NCBI GenBank assembly: GCA_900317755.1 | Contig: ONHZ01000038.1 | Coordinates: 1 to 51,764 of the forward strand | Source of the DNA: an uncultured Lachnospiraceae bacterium | GTDB lineage: Bacteria > Bacillota > Clostridia > Lachnospirales > Lachnospiraceae | Direction of reading: 5' to 3' | Length of the DNA stretch: 51,764 bases | Part shown: positions 7,448-16,878 of the stretch, piece by piece | How the letters are laid out: each line of letters opens with the position of its first letter | How positions within the stretch are numbered: position 1 is the first letter of the stretch | Translations under genes and position numbers: made by a program | The notes under the pieces: generated by a model | Told to the model about the DNA's origin: nothing | Seen by the model: the letters and a program-made list of their open reading frames with translations, nothing else | Databases searched by the model: none

Positions 7448-7951
7448 TTATTTTTTCTTCTTATCTTTACTCTCTTTATTTTCTTTCAGCACATCCTTGT
7501 TCTTTTCAAGGGTGCGCATTGCCCAGGCACGGATGCCCTTCTTCTTTTTCTCGGGTGCTTCAATTTTGCCGTGGAGCCCTTTGACACCTACAATATAGAG
7601 ACCAGCAACCTTTGCCTTTACTTCCTTCTTTATAGGAATGATGTCATAGACCTTTGGGTCAGCAATCAAGGTCATGATCTTTGGACCAACCTTTGCCTTT
7701 ACAATCGGGATTTTTGAAGCCTTGCCATACCATGGGACCTGCGAAATTGCTTCTTCAGGGAGCCCGGATTCTTTCAGGTGCATCATTTTCTTATCAATAA
7801 TAAGCATTGGAAAATACTGGGCATTCTGTTCGATAAGCTCGTCCTGTTCGGCCTGCTTTTTCTCTGTACGTTTTCCGAGGAAATAAACGAGAATGAAGAA
7901 TCCGACTGTAATAGCGGCAAGTACGATTAAAACTATTGCAAATGTTGGCAT
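7448..7951 (-). CDS. Small membrane-anchored protein of unknown function
   Basis: 167 residues. One N-terminal transmembrane helix (about 4-26, FAIVLIVLAAITVGFFILVYFL) is followed by a charged helical stretch (KRTEKKQAEQDELIEQ) and a cytoplasmic-side domain with IIDKKMMHLKESGLPEEAI and PKVYDIIPIKKEVKAKVAGLY. The last 30 residues are Lys/Glu-rich and end in KKKK. No recognised family. Upstream of the ATG only a weak AGAAAGCAGAG is seen. It is divergent from the foldase gene at 8141. Confidence 0.7.
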   Translation of the reverse strand: MPTFAIVLIVLAAITVGFFILVYFLGKRTEKKQAEQDELIEQNAQYFPMLIIDKKMMHLKESGLPEEAISQVPWYGKASKIPIVKAKVGPKIMTLIADPKVYDIIPIKKEVKAKVAGLYIVGVKGLHGKIEAPEKKKKGIRAWAMRTLEKNKDVLKENKESKDKKKK

Positions 7952-8140
7952 TTTGATAAACTCTGCTTTCTAATAAATTATGGCTGGAAGAAATATTGTA
8001 TTTTTGTTTCTTCTCATTTATACTGTGTAATGTTTGTCCTGCCATTCGGAGTGCCAATCCGAAATAAAGATAGGATAATCAATACGAAAAAGTATTCTAA
8101 CATTTTGATATTTTGAATGCAATGTTAAATGAGGTATTAA

Positions 8141-9262
8141 ATGAAAACAAAAATTGTTGATTTGGATTTTTCATCAAAGATAAAGACTGCAGCTGGCATG
8201 CTGCTCTCAGCATCATTATTTTTGACAGCCTGCGGCAGCTCTTCAACTTCTCTTTCTTCCGCAGCTAAAAAATATGTAAAGCTTGGTGACTATAAGGGTA
8301 TAGAAGTGACTGTAGACAAAAAGGCTGATGCAGATCCTACTGATGATGAATTAAATACCTATATTGATGATACGCTGATCAAGAACACCGCGCCATATAT
8401 GGCAGATCCTTCAAAGACAGTGATTGGCGAGGATGACATCGTAAATGTTGATTATATGGGCCTTCTCGATGGAGATCCCTTTGACGGCGGCACGGCATCA
8501 AATGTAAATCTCGACATCAAGAACAACTGCGATCCGGTTTCGCAGTCTGGCTACATCGATGGATTTACTTCTGGACTCGTTGGTCATTCTGTAGGAGAGA
8601 CCGTGGACTGTCCTGTGACCTTCCCTGAGAATTATCAGGCGACTGACCTTGCTGGCAAGGATGTCGTTTTCCGTTTTACGATTAATTTCATCGGAATGGC
8701 TGCAAACCATGAGAATCTCACAGATGATTATGTGAAGACAAATTTTAGCAAAGATACGGTTGCAGATTTTCTTGACTATGCGAAGGAACAGTACAAGAAT
8801 GACGCATCCGATGATTATGACAGCGAGCTTCGGACTGCAGTTACAAATGCAGTAGTAAATAATGCCGAGGTCGGCGATGTGCCGGATTCACTGATCGAGT
8901 CTGAAACGGAAAGATATATAAAAGCTTTTAAGGCAGCGAATTCTTTGGATAGTGATTCGGATCTTGAGAGCTATCTTTCTTCAAATTATAATATGTCGCT
9001 TTCTGATTTTGAATCCTCTGTAAAGCAGAGCCAGTCTGAGAACATAGAGAAAGAGCTTATCTTTATGGCGATTGCTGAAAAAGAGGGCATTGAAGCCAAA
9101 GGCAGTGATTACGATGACTACCTGAGCAATCTGGTCCTTAATAATAATTATTCTTCAAAGGATGAACTTTTCAAAAAATACATGCCTGAAGATATGGTGC
9201 AGGATTACTACAGGATTAATTCTGCAATTGACTTCTGCGTAAAGAATGCGAAGGCTGATTAA
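8141..9262 (+). CDS. Secreted trigger-factor-like foldase lipoprotein (FKBP-type PPIase)
   Basis: 373 residues. A signal sequence with lipobox FLTAC (lipidated Cys31) is followed by a trigger-factor-like architecture. An N-terminal linker region leads into an FKBP-type prolyl isomerase domain at about 90-190 (VNVDYMGLLDGDPFDGG, then TFPENYQATDLAGKDVVFRFTI), and a long helical C-terminal domain at about 195-373 carries the VPDSLIESETERYIK segment of the trigger factor C-domain. Ribosomal trigger factor is cytosolic; here the ribosome-binding N-domain is replaced by a lipoprotein signal. I infer an extracytoplasmic folding helper on the outer face of the membrane, analogous in role to PrsA. A single gene; GAGGT lies before the ATG. 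Confidence 0.88.
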   Translation: MKTKIVDLDFSSKIKTAAGMLLSASLFLTACGSSSTSLSSAAKKYVKLGDYKGIEVTVDKKADADPTDDELNTYIDDTLIKNTAPYMADPSKTVIGEDDIVNVDYMGLLDGDPFDGGTASNVNLDIKNNCDPVSQSGYIDGFTSGLVGHSVGETVDCPVTFPENYQATDLAGKDVVFRFTINFIGMAANHENLTDDYVKTNFSKDTVADFLDYAKEQYKNDASDDYDSELRTAVTNAVVNNAEVGDVPDSLIESETERYIKAFKAANSLDSDSDLESYLSSNYNMSLSDFESSVKQSQSENIEKELIFMAIAEKEGIEAKGSDYDDYLSNLVLNNNYSSKDELFKKYMPEDMVQDYYRINSAIDFCVKNAKAD

Positions 9263-9282
9263 CCATAAGCTTTAGAAATTTA

Positions 9283-9311
9283 TTGTATTATTTTGTTTGT
9301 TTTGTTATAAT
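9283..9311 (+). promoter_or_regulatory. Likely promoter of scfA-scfB
   Basis: TTGTAT (9283-9288), a 17-base spacer and a perfect TATAAT (9306-9311). Confidence 0.6.
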
Positions 9312-9324
9312 CGCATTTATGCGA
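9311..9324. promoter_or_regulatory. 14-nt perfect palindrome at the scfA transcription start
   Basis: TCGCAT-TT-ATGCGA directly abuts the -10 box and would cover +1. It could be an operator half-site pair or a 5'-end hairpin of the transcript. No regulator is assigned. Confidence 0.45.
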
Positions 9325-9389
9325 TTTGCAAAAGACTCGAAGATTAAGTGTTTTCGAGCGTAATATTAATATAAAGAAAGGCAAAGAAA

Positions 9390-9542
9390 ATGGAACACAT
9401 CAAGACATTAAACACAAGAAAGCTTACAGAGTCACTTAAGGACGGCGGATGCGGTGAGTGCCGTACATCATGCCAGTCAGCATGCAAGACTTCCTGCACA
9501 GTTGGCAATCAGTCCTGTGAGCACAAGAACGCTTTAAGATAA
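9390..9542 (+). CDS. scfA: SCIFF ranthipeptide precursor (six cysteines in forty-five)
   Basis: 50 residues, too short for most ORF cut-offs. After the leader MEHIKTLNTRKLTESL come six cysteines at 21, 24, 28, 32, 36 and 43 (CGEC, then CxxxC spacing three times), the hallmark of SCIFF. In characterised Clostridia the cognate radical SAM enzyme links Cys sulfur to a neighbouring residue, giving a thioether-bridged peptide. The maturase gene follows after four bases. AAAGG upstream serves as the ribosome binding site. The peptide's cellular role is thought to involve signalling but is not settled. Confidence 0.95.
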   Translation: MEHIKTLNTRKLTESLKDGGCGECRTSCQSACKTSCTVGNQSCEHKNALR

Positions 9543-9546
9543 TCTC

Positions 9547-10965
9547 ATGCTTCATCAGTACAGACAAAATGGACAGAATATTGTCCTCGATGTACATAGC
9601 GGCGCCGTGCATATTGTAGATGATTTAGTCTATGATATGCTTGAGGAGATTTCAGAGCTGTCAAAAAATCATGACCCTTCGGTCCTGGAGAACTTTGATG
9701 ATGGCAGGATTTTTGTCGATGACGAAGCAAGGGAAGCTTTTGTTTCAAAGATGAATTCAAGCCACCATGGCAAGGATGCAGATGGTGCGTTAAGTGAAAT
9801 CGAAGACCTCTGCGAAAGCCACGAGCTTTTCGCAAAAGATATTTACAAGGACAGGATTGAAGCCTACTCAGGACATCCTACAGTCGTAAAGGCACTCTGC
9901 CTTCATGTAGCTCATGACTGCAATCTCGCCTGCAAGTACTGCTTTGCAGGACAGGGCGAGTACCATGGTCCGAGAGGTCTCATGAGTCTTGAGGTAGGAA
10001 AGAAAGCCCTTGATTTTCTCTGTGAGAATTCCGGACACAGGACGAACCTTGAAGTCGATTTCTTTGGCGGCGAGCCGCTGATGAACTGGGAAGTCGTAAA
10101 GGAATTAGTTCGTTACGGCCGCTCAATTGAGAAGGAAAAGAATAAACATTTCCGCTTTACGCTTACGACAAATGGAATGCTCATCACAGACGAGGTCATA
10201 GATTTCTGCAACAAAGAGATGGACAATATTGTTCTTTCCCTTGACGGCAGAAAAGAAGTGCATGACAATATGCGACCTCTCAGAGGAGGCCAGCCATCTT
10301 TTGATACACTGCTTCCGAAGATTAAGAAATTCGCGGATTCCCGTGAAGCACTTGGCAAAGAATACTATGTCAGAGGCACCTATACGCACTTCAATCTTGA
10401 CTTTGCAAAGGATGTTCTTTATCTTGCAGACTTAGGCTTCAAGGAAATTTCCGTAGAGCCAGTAGTGGCACCACCTGAGATGCCATACGCGATCAAGGAA
10501 GAGGACATTCCGACTCTGATCGAGCAGTACGATATCCTCGAGGATGAAATGCTGAAGCGAAAGGGCACTGACAAAGATTTCAATTTCTATCATTTCATGA
10601 TAGATCTTTCCGGTGGTCCGTGCGTATATAAGCGTTTAACAGGCTGCGGAAGTGGAACGGAATATCTTGCAGTTACGCCTGAGGGAGATTTTTATCCATG
10701 CCACCAGTTCGTTGGCGAAAAGCAGTTCCTCATGGGCAATGTCAATGACGGCATTACAAATACGACACTCCGTGAGAAATTTTCGCATTCGAATGTCTAC
10801 GACAAGAAGGAATGCAATGACTGTTTCTCAAGATATTACTGCAGCGGCGGATGTGCAGCAAATGCCTTCCACGCAACAGGCGATATCCTAGGGAATTATG
10901 GCATCGGCTGCGAGCTCCAGCGAAAGCGTGTTGAATGCGCAATTGCACTTCAGGCAGCAGAGTGA
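9547..10965 (+). CDS. scfB: SCIFF maturase, radical SAM/SPASM thioether synthase
   Basis: 472 residues. An N-terminal precursor-recognition region of about 100 residues precedes a radical SAM core with the cluster-binding C125-x3-C129-x2-C132 (CNLACKYCF) and the GGEP-type SAM-binding segment DFFGGEPLMNW. The C-terminal SPASM domain binds auxiliary clusters: GCGSGTEYLAVTPEGDFYPC, then CNDCFSRYYCSGGC. It installs thioether bonds in ScfA. The start is four bases after the scfA stop with no clear SD, so translation is probably coupled. SecDF lies downstream across a 271-base structured gap. Confidence 0.95.
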   Translation: MLHQYRQNGQNIVLDVHSGAVHIVDDLVYDMLEEISELSKNHDPSVLENFDDGRIFVDDEAREAFVSKMNSSHHGKDADGALSEIEDLCESHELFAKDIYKDRIEAYSGHPTVVKALCLHVAHDCNLACKYCFAGQGEYHGPRGLMSLEVGKKALDFLCENSGHRTNLEVDFFGGEPLMNWEVVKELVRYGRSIEKEKNKHFRFTLTTNGMLITDEVIDFCNKEMDNIVLSLDGRKEVHDNMRPLRGGQPSFDTLLPKIKKFADSREALGKEYYVRGTYTHFNLDFAKDVLYLADLGFKEISVEPVVAPPEMPYAIKEEDIPTLIEQYDILEDEMLKRKGTDKDFNFYHFMIDLSGGPCVYKRLTGCGSGTEYLAVTPEGDFYPCHQFVGEKQFLMGNVNDGITNTTLREKFSHSNVYDKKECNDCFSRYYCSGGCAANAFHATGDILGNYGIGCELQRKRVECAIALQAAE

Positions 10966-10982
10966 GTGCATATTATTGGTAA

Positions 10983-11210
10983 CGAGAATTTTGCTGAGCA
11001 TCATTTTTTATCGATATGTGTAATACTCGAGCTGAATAAAAAAATGATGCGTTTGAAAACTATGACTCGGACGTCGGCACTTATTGAGTGCGAGTAGTAT
11101 GGCGAAGCACGAAATTAGTGCCGCTACGTCGAGTCATAAGTGGGAACGGGTTTTCAAATGTTCATTTTTTTGTGAAGCGAGTATTGAAGAAAAAATGTCA
11201 GCAAAATTCG
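10983..11210. repeat. Fold-back element A (long imperfect inverted repeat)
   Basis: About 228 nt that can fold back over almost its whole length through nested arms. AATTTTGCTGA (10987-10997) pairs with TCAGCAAAATT (11198-11208). AAAAAAATGA (11038-11047) pairs with TCATTTTTTT (11162-11171). TTTGAAAAC (11052-11060) pairs with GTTTTCAAA (11150-11158). TATGACTC...GGCAC (11061-11080) pairs with GTGCC...GAGTCATA (11118-11138). On the minus strand its apical stem-loop resembles that of element C at 24612-24662. It begins 17 bases after the scfB stop and ends 26 bases before secDF. It could be a MITE-like repeat or a structured RNA; no terminal U-run suggests a simple terminator. Confidence 0.75.
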
Positions 11211-11236
11211 TAAATTGAATTTATTATATATTAACA

Positions 11237-13585
11237 ATGAAAAAGATGAAAAAAGGCGCGGCAGTCACAGTTCTTGTGATTTTCCTCGCAATTATCGTTG
11301 CTCTTGGCTATTATACATTTACAATCATTAAGTCCACGGGCATCGGCAAAGACAGAAACATAAAGCTTGGCCTCGATCTTGCAGGCGGTGTCAGCATTAC
11401 CTATCAGGCAAAGGGAAAGACCCCTACTGATACAGAGATGAAGGATACCATCTACAAGCTTCAGCAGCGTATTGAAAACGACCTCGGTTCTGACACAAAG
11501 ACTACGGAGGCAAATGTATACCAGGTAGGTTCAGACCGAATCGCAGTCGAGATTCCAGGTGTATCTGATGCCAACAAGATCCTTGAAGAATTAGGTACAC
11601 CCGGTGATCTTTACTTTATTGCTGAGACTGATTCTGATGGAAATGAGAATTATTCCTATGATCAGGCTACAGGGCAGTACCAGCTCACTTCTGATATTGA
11701 TACCTTAAAGTCAAATGGTTCTATTGTGATTACAGGTTCAGACGTAAAGTCAGCAACTGCAGCTTATGAGACAAACCAGACGACGAATGCACAGGATCCT
11801 GTCGTTCAGATTACGCTGAATAAGAAGGGCACAAAGGCATTTGCGGAGGCAACAAAGAAGGCCTATGCAGCAGGCGAATCAATTGGTATCTACTATGATG
11901 GAAAGTTCGTTTCGGTTCCTAAGGTAAAGGCGGAGATTTCTGATGGAAACTGCGTCATCGAAGGAATGGAAGATTTTGATGCAGCTTCAAACCTTGCTTC
12001 CTATATCAGAATCGGTGGACTTGATATCCAGCTCGAAGAATTACAGTCAGAAGTTGTAGGTGCACAGCTTGGTTCAAACGCACTGAAGTCTTCACTCATT
12101 GCAGGTATCATCGGTATTCTGATCGTATTTGTATTCATGATTATCATGTACAGAATACCTGGTCTGATCGCTGACCTTGCACTTGTTCTTTATACTGAGC
12201 TTACATTTTCGATTATTTACTTATTTGACATAACGCTCACGCTTCCGGGCATTGCCGGTATTATCCTTTCCATAGGTATGGCGGTTGATGCGAATGTCAT
12301 TATCTTCACAAGAATAAAGGAAGAACTGACAGCAGGAAAGACAGTCATCCATGCGGCAGGCGAGGGCTTCTCAAAGGCGCTTTCAGCCATCATCGATGGA
12401 AATGTCACAACGCTTATTGCAGCAGCAGTTCTTGGCATCATGGGCTCCGGCACAGTAAAGGGCTTCGCCATCACGCTTGCACTTGGTGTTATTCTTTCCC
12501 TATTCACAGCACTTTTCGTTACGAAGCTCATCATGAGATGCTTCATTTCACTTGGCTGTGAGAATGATAAGTATTATGATCATGTACTGAAGATGAAGTC
12601 ATTTGATTTCATTGGCCACACAAGATTATTCTTTGCAATTTCTATTATTGTTATTTTATGCGGTATCGTTTCAATGATTGGATATGCTATTGCAGGCAAA
12701 GGACCTTTGAATTATTCACTTGAGTTTAAGGGTGGTACAGAGACGACAGCTACGTTTGACAAGGACTACACGATTGCTGAGATCGATTCAGATATCGTTC
12801 CTGTTATCCAGAAGGTCACAGGCGACACGGATGTCCAGACGCAAAAGGTTACAGGTTCAAATGCGATCAAGATAAAGACAAGGACGCTTGACCTTGATGA
12901 AAGAGAAAAATTAAATACAGCATTAAAGGACAACTTCGGAATAGATGAAAAGGATATTTCTTCTGAGAATATTTCTTCTACTATTTCAGGCGAGACAAGG
13001 AAAAATGCAATCATCGCAGTGCTTGTCGCCGTATTCTTCATGCTGATTTACATCTGGATCAGATTCAAGGATATCCGTTTTGCATCGAGCGCAATTATCG
13101 CCCTCGGCCACGATGTTCTTGTTACATTGACCATGTATGCGGTGATCAGGCTTTCCGTTGGTTCGGCATTCATCGCCTGCATCCTTACCGTTATTGGTTA
13201 CTCTATTAATGATACAATCGTCATCTTTGACCGTATCAGAGAGAATGCGAAGGAAGTCAAGAAAGAGACACCGGAAACGCTTAAAAGTTTGTCAAACAAC
13301 AGTATTATGGAGACACTTTCAAGATCGCTTTCCACATCCTTCACGACGGCAGTTACCGTACTTATGCTTTTGATTCTTGGTGTTTCGACAGTTCGGGCAT
13401 TCGCACTTCCACTTCTCGTCGGCGTTGTCTGCGGTACTTATTCATCCATCTGTATCGCAACAGAGCTCTGGTATATCATGAAGATAAAGATAAAGAGCAA
13501 AAACTCTTCAAAGAAGAGCTCATCTTCTAAGAAGAAGCCGGCACCGAAGGCCGCAGTCAAAGGACCTGACGGAGCTGTCGTTTAA
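11237..13585 (+). CDS. secDF: Protein translocase subunit SecDF (fused SecD-SecF)
   Basis: 782 residues with both halves in one chain, as in several Firmicutes. SecD half, about 1-435: an N-terminal membrane helix, the GLDLAGGVSI motif, an extracytoplasmic domain, then membrane helices with IGMAVDANVIIFTRIKEEL. SecF half, about 450-745: LEFKGGTET, then GYSINDTIVIFDRIREN in the matching helix. The C-terminus is a Lys/Ser-rich tail. It uses the proton gradient to pull exported proteins out of SecYEG. No Shine-Dalgarno is visible before ATG 11237 (AT-rich TTATTATATATTAAC), so initiation is unusual or the start is the ATG three codons on. It ends at a strong terminator. Confidence 0.95.
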   Translation: MKKMKKGAAVTVLVIFLAIIVALGYYTFTIIKSTGIGKDRNIKLGLDLAGGVSITYQAKGKTPTDTEMKDTIYKLQQRIENDLGSDTKTTEANVYQVGSDRIAVEIPGVSDANKILEELGTPGDLYFIAETDSDGNENYSYDQATGQYQLTSDIDTLKSNGSIVITGSDVKSATAAYETNQTTNAQDPVVQITLNKKGTKAFAEATKKAYAAGESIGIYYDGKFVSVPKVKAEISDGNCVIEGMEDFDAASNLASYIRIGGLDIQLEELQSEVVGAQLGSNALKSSLIAGIIGILIVFVFMIIMYRIPGLIADLALVLYTELTFSIIYLFDITLTLPGIAGIILSIGMAVDANVIIFTRIKEELTAGKTVIHAAGEGFSKALSAIIDGNVTTLIAAAVLGIMGSGTVKGFAITLALGVILSLFTALFVTKLIMRCFISLGCENDKYYDHVLKMKSFDFIGHTRLFFAISIIVILCGIVSMIGYAIAGKGPLNYSLEFKGGTETTATFDKDYTIAEIDSDIVPVIQKVTGDTDVQTQKVTGSNAIKIKTRTLDLDEREKLNTALKDNFGIDEKDISSENISSTISGETRKNAIIAVLVAVFFMLIYIWIRFKDIRFASSAIIALGHDVLVTLTMYAVIRLSVGSAFIACILTVIGYSINDTIVIFDRIRENAKEVKKETPETLKSLSNNSIMETLSRSLSTSFTTAVTVLMLLILGVSTVRAFALPLLVGVVCGTYSSICIATELWYIMKIKIKSKNSSKKSSSSKKKPAPKAAVKGPDGAVV

Positions 13586-13600
13586 TTGTTATGCATTCAA

Positions 13601-13640
13601 GGCCGGATGTTCAATGATATCCGGCCAATTTTGTTTTTCT
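13601..13640 (+). terminator. Intrinsic terminator of secDF
   Basis: Perfect 8-bp GC-rich stem GGCCGGAT (13601-13608) / ATCCGGCC (13619-13626), followed by AATTTTGTTTTT. Confidence 0.9.
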
Positions 13641-13665
13641 AATTATTTTCGAAAGGAGCGTGCCT

Positions 13666-14913
13666 ATGTACACACTTGACGACATCAGAAATGAAGATCC
13701 GGAAATCGCAGACGCAATAAAGGCTGAATATGACAGACAGTCTGACCATATTGAGCTCATCGCATCTGAGAACTGGGTAAGCCCTGCAGTAATGTCTGCA
13801 ATGGGATCCGTCCTTACAAACAAATATGCTGAGGGCTATCCTGGACACAGATATTATGGCGGCTGCGAGTGCGTTGACGTTGTTGAGGAACTTGCAAGGA
13901 ACAGGGCAAAGGAGCTTTTCGGTTGCGAGTATGTTAATGTCCAGCCACATTCTGGAGCTCAGGCAAATATGGCAGTCCAGTTTGCAGTCTGCAAGCCTGG
14001 CGATACCATCATGGGTATGGCTCTTGATCAGGGCGGTCACCTCACACATGGAAGCCCGGTAAACTTCTCAGGAACATATTTCAACATTGTTCCTTACGGC
14101 GTAAATAAGGAAGGCTTCATCGATTATGATGAGGTTGAAAAGATCGCTCTTGAATGCCAGCCTAGAATGATCATTGCTGGTGCATCAGCTTATGGCAGGA
14201 CAATCGATTTCGAAGCCTTTAGACATATTGCTGATGAAGTCGGCGCAGTTCTGATGGTTGATATGGCTCATATCGCAGGCCTTGTTGCAGCAGGACTTCA
14301 CCCATCACCAATTCCTTATGCTGACATCACAACGACTACTACGCATAAGACACTTCGTGGACCCCGTGGCGGTATGATTATGTCTTCAGAGGCAGTCAGC
14401 AAGGAATATCATCTCAATAAGGCAGTCTTCCCTGGCATCCAGGGCGGCCCTCTCATGCATGTCATTGCTGCAAAGGCAGTCTGCTTCAAGGAAGCACTCC
14501 AGCCTGAATTTAAGGTATACCAGCAGCAGATCGTTGACAATGCAAAGGCACTCTGCGATGGCCTCATGAGCAGGGGACTTTCCATCGTTTCAGGCGGCAC
14601 AGACAATCACCTGATGCTTCTTAACCTCGTTCCTCAGGGACTCACTGGAAAGGAAGTCGAGGCATGGCTTGACGAAGCACACATCACAGCAAACAAGAAC
14701 ACGGTTCCAAACGATCCGCAGAAGCCATTCGTCACAAGCGGCATCCGTCTTGGCACGCCTGCAGCTACAACACGTGGTCTCAAGGAAGATGACTTCGACA
14801 AGGTTGCAGAAGCAATCGCCTCCGTTGTAAATGAAAAAGAGGCAGGCATTCCGAAAGCCCGCGCCATTGTCGACGAGCTCACGAAGAAATACCCGCTCAG
14901 CGCTGCGTTCTGA
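13666..14913 (+). CDS. glyA: Serine hydroxymethyltransferase
   Basis: 415 residues. This PLP enzyme interconverts serine and glycine while forming 5,10-methylene-tetrahydrofolate. Seen: [15 protein letters not shown], the [15 protein letters not shown] substrate segment, and the PLP lysine K228 in [14 protein letters not shown]. The length is normal. ATG 13666 is chosen over the in-frame GTG at 13660, because AAAGGAG at 13652-13658 is correctly spaced only for the ATG. A monocistronic unit between the secDF terminator and the exporter promoter; no glycine riboswitch is seen. Confidence 0.97.
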   Translation: MYTLDDIRNEDPEIADAIKAEYDRQSDHIELIASENWVSPAVMSAMGSVLTNKYAEGYPGHRYYGGCECVDVVEELARNRAKELFGCEYVNVQPHSGAQANMAVQFAVCKPGDTIMGMALDQGGHLTHGSPVNFSGTYFNIVPYGVNKEGFIDYDEVEKIALECQPRMIIAGASAYGRTIDFEAFRHIADEVGAVLMVDMAHIAGLVAAGLHPSPIPYADITTTTTHKTLRGPRGGMIMSSEAVSKEYHLNKAVFPGIQGGPLMHVIAAKAVCFKEALQPEFKVYQQQIVDNAKALCDGLMSRGLSIVSGGTDNHLMLLNLVPQGLTGKEVEAWLDEAHITANKNTVPNDPQKPFVTSGIRLGTPAATTRGLKEDDFDKVAEAIASVVNEKEAGIPKARAIVDELTKKYPLSAAF

Positions 14914-15021
14914 GTTATAAACAAATATAAAATGAAACTTTTAGTAGAAATGCTTCGTCTAATATATTAATAGTAAATTTTTTATGAAGAATTGTAAAAA
15001 AGTAGATTTCTTACAATAGTC

Positions 15022-15030
15022 TGCTATAAT
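15022..15030 (+). promoter_or_regulatory. Extended -10 promoter of the ABC exporter operon
   Basis: TGCTATAAT gives a TG extension and a perfect -10. No good -35 is visible 17 bases upstream, as is usual for extended -10 promoters. It lies 44 bases before the first adaptor gene. Confidence 0.6.
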
Positions 15031-15073
15031 AAATACTAACAGCAAAGACGTTGTTTTATAAGGAATAGTTTCT

Positions 15074-16195
15074 ATGCAGAACAAATCTAAAAAAAGTAAA
15101 AAGAAGCTTGTTATTATACTCATTATTCTTGCAATTGCAGCAGCCATTATCACATATTTCATTATTAAGAAAAAGAAATCCGATACAGTAAGCTACGATG
15201 ATTATCCTGTCTATGATTCATCGGGCGTGACAATCGATTCATCTTCAAATTATTTTGCCGGAGTGATCGAGCCGGAAGAATCAAAATATGTCGATGCAGA
15301 TTCTGACAGGGAGATTGACGAAGTCTTCGTATCCCAGGGCGATACTGTCCACACAGGAGACAAACTGTTTTCATACAAGACCAAGGATGTCTCACTTCAG
15401 ATAGAAGAGGCAAAGCTTGAGCTGGAGGGCTATGATACCACAATTGCAGACAGCAACCAGCAGATTTCCGACCTTACAGCACAGAAGGCAAAGGCAGTTC
15501 AGGAAGCCACGGCAAATAAGGAACCGACCGCATCAATAGAGTATCAGTATGACAGTCAGATACAGTCATTAAATACAGCTATCAAACAGGCTGAGCTTTC
15601 TAAGAAAAAGACACAGGCGCAGATTGATGACCTTAATAAAAAGGTTGCAAATACAATCGTCACATCTCCAATAGATGGAACCATCTCAAATGTCAGCACG
15701 ACTACGGCCACAGGTGGCAGTGGACATTTCATTACCATTCTTTCAAGTGGTGCATACAGGGTGAAGGGAACTGTTGATGAATTAAATGTCGGCTCTCTTT
15801 CGCAGGGGCTTCCAGTGATTGTACATTCCAGGGTTGATGATTCAAAAACCTGGAAAGGAACAATCACGAAAATTGAGACAGATTCTACAAACGGTGATTC
15901 TCAGAGCGATATGTCTTATGGCAATGGGGCTACATCAAATGACGTATCATCCCAGGGTGCCAGCAAATATACATTTTATGCTTCACTTGATACGACAGAG
16001 GATCTGCTTCTGGGACAGCATGTCTATGTAGAAATCGAATATGACAATGCATACCCCGAAGATGGTTCAGGATCATATGATGAAAATCCTTCAGGCGCAT
16101 TTGAAGATGAAATTATGACAGATGGTTCAGGCGCTATAGATTCTAATGAAGATTCTTCAGATGATACTGATTCAATGACGGTAGAGGGCAATTGA
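15074..16195 (+). CDS. MacA/HlyD-type membrane-fusion adaptor 1
   Basis: 373 residues. N-terminal membrane anchor at about 12-31 (LVIILIILAIAAAIITYFII), then half of a lipoyl-like domain (IDEVFVSQGDTVHTGDKLFSYKTKD). A coiled-coil hairpin at about 115-195 is followed by the second lipoyl half (VTSPIDGTISNVSTTT) and a beta-barrel region (YRVKGTVDELNVGSLSQGLPVIV). The last 45 residues are Asp/Ser/Glu-rich. It is the accessory protein of the ABC exporter encoded downstream. First gene of the operon; its TGA overlaps the ATG of the ATPase by one base (TGATG). Confidence 0.9.
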   Translation: MQNKSKKSKKKLVIILIILAIAAAIITYFIIKKKKSDTVSYDDYPVYDSSGVTIDSSSNYFAGVIEPEESKYVDADSDREIDEVFVSQGDTVHTGDKLFSYKTKDVSLQIEEAKLELEGYDTTIADSNQQISDLTAQKAKAVQEATANKEPTASIEYQYDSQIQSLNTAIKQAELSKKKTQAQIDDLNKKVANTIVTSPIDGTISNVSTTTATGGSGHFITILSSGAYRVKGTVDELNVGSLSQGLPVIVHSRVDDSKTWKGTITKIETDSTNGDSQSDMSYGNGATSNDVSSQGASKYTFYASLDTTEDLLLGQHVYVEIEYDNAYPEDGSGSYDENPSGAFEDEIMTDGSGAIDSNEDSSDDTDSMTVEGN

Positions 16196-16878
16196 TGATA
16201 GAGCTATCGCATATTTATAAAACATATGGAGAAGATACAGAAGAGCCAACACCGGTCCTTTTTGATATTTCGCTCTCCGTTCATGAAGGAGATTATGCTG
16301 CGATCATGGGGCCTTCAGGCTCAGGGAAGTCAACGCTTATGAATATTATCGGATGTCTTGATGTGCCAAGCGAAGGCACTTATCTTTTTGATGGAAATGA
16401 TATTTCTAAAATGAGTGACAATGCACTTGCTGAGCTTCGTGCTGAGAAAATCGGCTTTGTGTTCCAGTCATTTGAACTGCTTCCGGAAGAAAGCGCACTT
16501 TCAAATGTTATTCTGCCAATGTCTTTTGCTGGTGTTCCAAGAGGAGAAAGAGAGGAAAGGGCAGTAGCTGCTCTTGAAAGCGTAGGACTTGGCGACAGGC
16601 TGAATCACAAACCATCACAGCTTTCAGGAGGACAGAAGCAGAGAGTCGCTATTGCAAGGGCGATGATAAATAAGCCCCGTATATTACTTGCTGATGAGCC
16701 CACAGGTGCGCTTGACCAGAAATCCGGTGCTGAAATAATGGAGCTGTTTTCAAAGCTCAATTCTGAAGGCACGGCAATTCTGATGATTACGCATGATCCC
16801 AACATTGCAAAGCATGCCAGAAGTATTTATCACATTATTGATGGAAAATTAGGGGAGGGCATATATGAAAACAACTGA
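16195..16878 (+). CDS. ABC transporter ATPase (MacB/LolD type)
   Basis: 227 residues from ATG 16195, overlapping the adaptor stop. An upstream in-frame TTG at 16192 is less likely. Seen: Walker A GPSGSGKST, the Q-loop in VFQSFELLPEESAL, signature LSGGQKQR, Walker B ILLADEPTG and the switch His in LMITHDPNIAKH. It powers the FtsX-like permease encoded at 19173. MacB-family exporters in Gram-positives move peptides, antibiotics or surface factors; the substrate here is unknown. The 3' end overlaps the second adaptor gene by 14 bases. Confidence 0.95.
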   Translation: MIELSHIYKTYGEDTEEPTPVLFDISLSVHEGDYAAIMGPSGSGKSTLMNIIGCLDVPSEGTYLFDGNDISKMSDNALAELRAEKIGFVFQSFELLPEESALSNVILPMSFAGVPRGEREERAVAALESVGLGDRLNHKPSQLSGGQKQRVAIARAMINKPRILLADEPTGALDQKSGAEIMELFSKLNSEGTAILMITHDPNIAKHARSIYHIIDGKLGEGIYENN

